From assembly GCA_900769985.1 (NCBI GenBank), contig CAAGIS010000096.1, positions 1-6,029 of the forward strand: 6,029 nucleotides of DNA, given 5' to 3'. A program made the translations under genes and the position numbers. This DNA is from Spirochaetia bacterium. Its GTDB lineage: Bacteria; Spirochaetota; Spirochaetia; Treponematales; Treponemataceae. The notes below the pieces were generated by a model that did not search any database, was not told where the DNA came from, and saw nothing but the letters and a program-made list of their open reading frames with translations. Position 1 is the stretch's first letter; each line of letters starts with the position of its first letter. This document shows positions 4,391 to 6,029 of the stretch, one piece after another.

Positions 4391-5899
4391 ATGGTTAGAA
4401 AAATATCAATTTTATCTGTTCTGGTTCTGGTTTTTGGCTTTATTTCCTGTAAGCAGAATGTAGATGTGAAATATGTTTCTGTACCAGTGCCGGTTTCAGA
4501 TGGCGGAAGCATTACGGCAAGCGGCACTTACACGGTTTATCATCTTAAGCAGAACACTCTAGGCAGTTTAAACCCGGGTGATTATACATTTGCAGATATA
4601 CAGATAAATCAGGATTTAGCAGAAGGAACCAGTGTAGACAGCATAAAAAAAGATTACGAAGGTTTTACAGCAGCGTCAATGGCACAGAATGAAAACGCAG
4701 TCTACATCTACTACAACAGGAACACAATTACTTACATCTTTAACACAGGTTCAGAAGGCACATTTGACGATGGCACAACAAGCAGAAAAGTGATCGGACT
4801 TTACGGAACTTTAGTACAAAAACCTTCTAAAACGACACTTGTTTCTTCTGATGCAGAAAAATACCGCTTCAAAAAATGGACACTTGCTGATGGAAGTAAT
4901 GTTCCTTCAATATTCGGTGCAGAAGATATTAAAGACATTATTGCTACATGGATTGAGCCTAGTATTGTAACTATTCCAGAAGACTTTGTAAAAGTAACAG
5001 GCGGAACAGTTACAGGAAAGTCAAACACAAACAATTATTCTGGTGTGTTTATAAGCGGACGCACTGTAACCTTGAGCGACTTTTATATGTCACAGTATGA
5101 AGTAACACAGGACGAATATGGTTCAGTTATGACAGGACAGAAAGTAACTGTAAGCGGAACAGAATATACCCTGAACGCAAATCCTTCATATTGTACGGAA
5201 GGAAACAGTTCTTATGCAGTAAATTTTGGAACAGAACAGGGAAAACGTCCTGTAGAAGGGGTAACATGGTACGATGCCGTATATTACTGTAATGCAAGAA
5301 GCGAAGAAGAAGGACTTACAGCTGCTTATGACATAACTGTTACATCAGTAAGTTCAAATGGAAATATAACTGCAGCTACAGTAACACTTGTAGACGGAGC
5401 AGATGGCTATCGCCTGCCTACAGAAGCAGAATGGGAATACGCAGCTCGTGGAGGCGACCCAAGTGCAGCAGACTGGGACTACACCTTTAGCGGAGCCAAT
5501 ACTGCGGACGGAAAATCTTACAGTTCATCAGTCAATTCTGGACTTGATGCGGTTGGCTGGTACTGTTACAACAACGACACTGGAACAACAGGTTCAAGCG
5601 ATGTAACAAATAATGCAAGCGGATGTGGAACCCATCAGGTAGGACAGAAAGCACCAAACGCACTGGGCATATACGACATGAGCGGAAATGTATGGGAGTG
5701 GTGTTATGACTGGTATAGTAGCGTAACAACAGGAAACGAGACCAACCCAACCGGCTCGTCGTCGGGTTCTTACCGCGTCAGACGTGGCGGTTCTTGGTAT
5801 GACCTCGCCGGCAACGCGTCTGTCTGCGGCCGGTACCGCGGCACCCCGTCGAACAGGTACTACCACTTGGGCTTCCGCCTTGTTCGCTCCGCGCAGTAA
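4391..5899 (+). CDS. Lipoprotein with InlB-B-like region and FGE-sulfatase/C-type-lectin-fold domain; DGR variable protein
   Basis: 502 residues. The signal peptide MVRKISILSVLVLVFGFISC ends in a spirochaete-style lipobox (I18-S-C20), so the protein is probably lipidated and envelope-anchored. Residues about 45-190 resemble treponemal InlB-B/Listeria-Bacteroides repeats: 'YTVYHLKQN', 'KDYEGFTA', 'IYYNRNTITYIF', then a YGTLV...YRFKKW stretch. Residues about 199-502 are an FGE-sulfatase (PF03781) domain with 'DFYMSQYEVTQDEYG', 'RPVEGVTWYDAVYYCNA', 'YRLPTEAEWEYAARGG', 'LGIYDMSGNVWEWCYDWY', 'RRGGSW' and 'GFRLVRS'. Only one Cys (C479) lies in the segment where true FGEs carry their catalytic pair, so enzymatic activity is unlikely; the fold serves as a binding scaffold, as in Treponema TvpA-type DGR proteins (family knowledge). 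The last ~50 codons are GC-rich and lie in the predicted variable region. An attenuator-like leader precedes the gene and a terminator follows. Fold assignment is strong; ligand unknown. Confidence 0.9.
   Translation: MVRKISILSVLVLVFGFISCKQNVDVKYVSVPVPVSDGGSITASGTYTVYHLKQNTLGSLNPGDYTFADIQINQDLAEGTSVDSIKKDYEGFTAASMAQNENAVYIYYNRNTITYIFNTGSEGTFDDGTTSRKVIGLYGTLVQKPSKTTLVSSDAEKYRFKKWTLADGSNVPSIFGAEDIKDIIATWIEPSIVTIPEDFVKVTGGTVTGKSNTNNYSGVFISGRTVTLSDFYMSQYEVTQDEYGSVMTGQKVTVSGTEYTLNANPSYCTEGNSSYAVNFGTEQGKRPVEGVTWYDAVYYCNARSEEEGLTAAYDITVTSVSSNGNITAATVTLVDGADGYRLPTEAEWEYAARGGDPSAADWDYTFSGANTADGKSYSSSVNSGLDAVGWYCYNNDTGTTGSSDVTNNASGCGTHQVGQKAPNALGIYDMSGNVWEWCYDWYSSVTTGNETNPTGSSSGSYRVRRGGSWYDLAGNASVCGRYRGTPSNRYYHLGFRLVRSAQ
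5750..5899 (+). other. Predicted DGR variable region (VR)
   Basis: Between 5751 and 5896, 97 of 146 bases are G or C (66%), against about 42% in a sample of the same gene (5041-5100). The change is abrupt near 5750. Codons shift from TCA/ACA/GTA types to TCG, CGC, CTC, GCC, CCG. Residues predicted to be variable in this fold (Y461, R464, Y470, D471, L472, G474, N475, G480, Y482, R483, G484, T485, S487, N488, Y490, Y491, H492) sit between conserved ones (GGSW, C479, R481, P486, R489, GFRL). Of those 17 codons, 14 end in C, the NNC pattern left by adenine mutagenesis of AAC template codons. The invariant GC-rich tail (about 5867-5896) is where the initiation-of-mutagenic-homing sequence would lie. 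Exact borders need the template repeat, which is not in the window. Confidence 0.8.
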
Positions 5900-5922
5900 C
5901 CCTATAGGGGTGATATGCACCC
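5899..5922 (+). promoter_or_regulatory. Overlapping small hairpins just after the VR
   Basis: ACCC (5899-5902) and GGGT (5908-5911) form one stem; the core CCCTATAGGG (5900-5909) is a perfect palindrome. GGGTG (5908-5912) and CACCC (5918-5922) form another stem with loop ATATG. They share 5908-5911 and exclude each other. Some DGR targets carry a hairpin or cruciform just downstream of the VR that aids homing; the position here fits, but the stems are short and the role is inferred. Confidence 0.4.
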
Positions 5923-5929
5923 AAAAAAG

Positions 5930-5949
5930 GTGACAGTTTTAAAAGTCAC
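5930..5949 (+). repeat. Short inverted repeat GTGAC/GTCAC
   Basis: GTGAC (5930-5934) pairs with GTCAC (5945-5949) across a 10-base AT-rich loop. Its left arm can alternatively pair with TGTCA at 5953-5957 in the terminator, so the two structures compete. Function unknown; it is probably part of the 3' processing or termination region. Confidence 0.35.
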
Positions 5950-5950
5950 T

Positions 5951-5981
5951 GGTGTCAATTTGGTGACACTTTTTATTTTTT
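5951..5981 (+). terminator. Rho-independent terminator after the DGR target gene
   Basis: GTGTCA (5952-5957) pairs with TGACAC (5964-5969), with a G-T pair outside (5951/5970) and a 6-base loop. It is followed by TTTTTATTTTTT (5970-5981). It lies 52 bases past the stop codon and closes the transcription unit, so anything to the right needs its own promoter. The remaining 48 bases hold only a small hairpin (GCTGT 5987-5991, ACAGC 5995-5999) and no recognisable gene. Confidence 0.8.
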
Positions 5982-6029
5982 AGTTAGCTGTAATACAGCA
6001 TATTTATTTTACTGCAGCCGTTTGAGTGA

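Noticed and set aside
4985..5899. Active formylglycine-generating enzyme
   Set aside because: The C-terminal segment has a single cysteine (C479) where active aerobic enzymes need a pair, and the protein is a lipoprotein with a variable tail.
5532..5920. Minus-strand frames of 72 and 108 codons across the VR
   Set aside because: Long open frames opposite GC-rich coding DNA are expected by composition. They are Arg/Val/Ala-rich with no motif or ribosome binding site.
5900..6029. DGR template repeat, avd or reverse transcriptase at the right end
   Set aside because: Only hairpins, a terminator and 48 non-coding bases are present; no second copy of the VR and no reverse-transcriptase motif occurs anywhere in the window.

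Overview
The window looks like chromosome of a host-associated spirochaete, most likely a Treponema (inference). The DNA is AT-rich. It carries two lipoproteins with loose spirochaete-type lipoboxes, a PD-(D/E)XK transposase-family gene of a kind common in treponemes, and a formylglycine-generating-enzyme (FGE)-fold lipoprotein ending in a GC-rich variable cassette. That last combination is known from treponemal diversity-generating retroelements (DGRs).

Layout. 1-503 (minus): 5' two-thirds or so of a PD-(D/E)XK (Rpn/PF12784-type) nuclease/transposase gene that runs off the left edge. 504-1070: a long AT-rich gap with a perfect 27-bp palindromic repeat, a consensus-like promoter, a 7-bp tandem repeat whose units supply a -35 hexamer to a second candidate promoter, and a dyad (AAATTTGC/GCAAATTT) just before the next gene. 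1071-3404 (plus): 777-residue lipoprotein made of fibronectin-III/Ig-like beta modules. 3405-3602: a terminator, further stem-loops and a short leader. 3603-4241 (plus): small outer-membrane beta-barrel protein ending in Phe. 4242-4390: leader containing a second copy of the dyad with a compensatory base-pair change, a 9-bp hairpin, and a strong terminator-like hairpin whose T-run touches the ribosome binding site of the next gene. 4391-5899 (plus): 502-residue lipoprotein with an InlB-B-like N-terminal region and a C-terminal FGE-sulfatase/C-type-lectin-fold domain. 5900-6029: two overlapping small hairpins, then a rho-independent terminator.

Main result. The last ~150 bases of the 4391-5899 gene (about 5750-5899) switch abruptly to ~66% GC and different codon use. 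Most predicted contact codons there have the NNC form expected when AAC codons of a template repeat are mutagenised at adenines. This is read as the variable region (VR) of a DGR target. No reverse transcriptase, template repeat or accessory gene lies in the window, so the machinery must be beyond the right edge or elsewhere in the genome (a remote target).

The three plus-strand genes all encode exported envelope proteins and may form a surface-display neighbourhood. Each has its own upstream signals, so they are probably not one simple operon. The unusual regulatory leader of the DGR target gene is the most novel-looking element after the VR itself.
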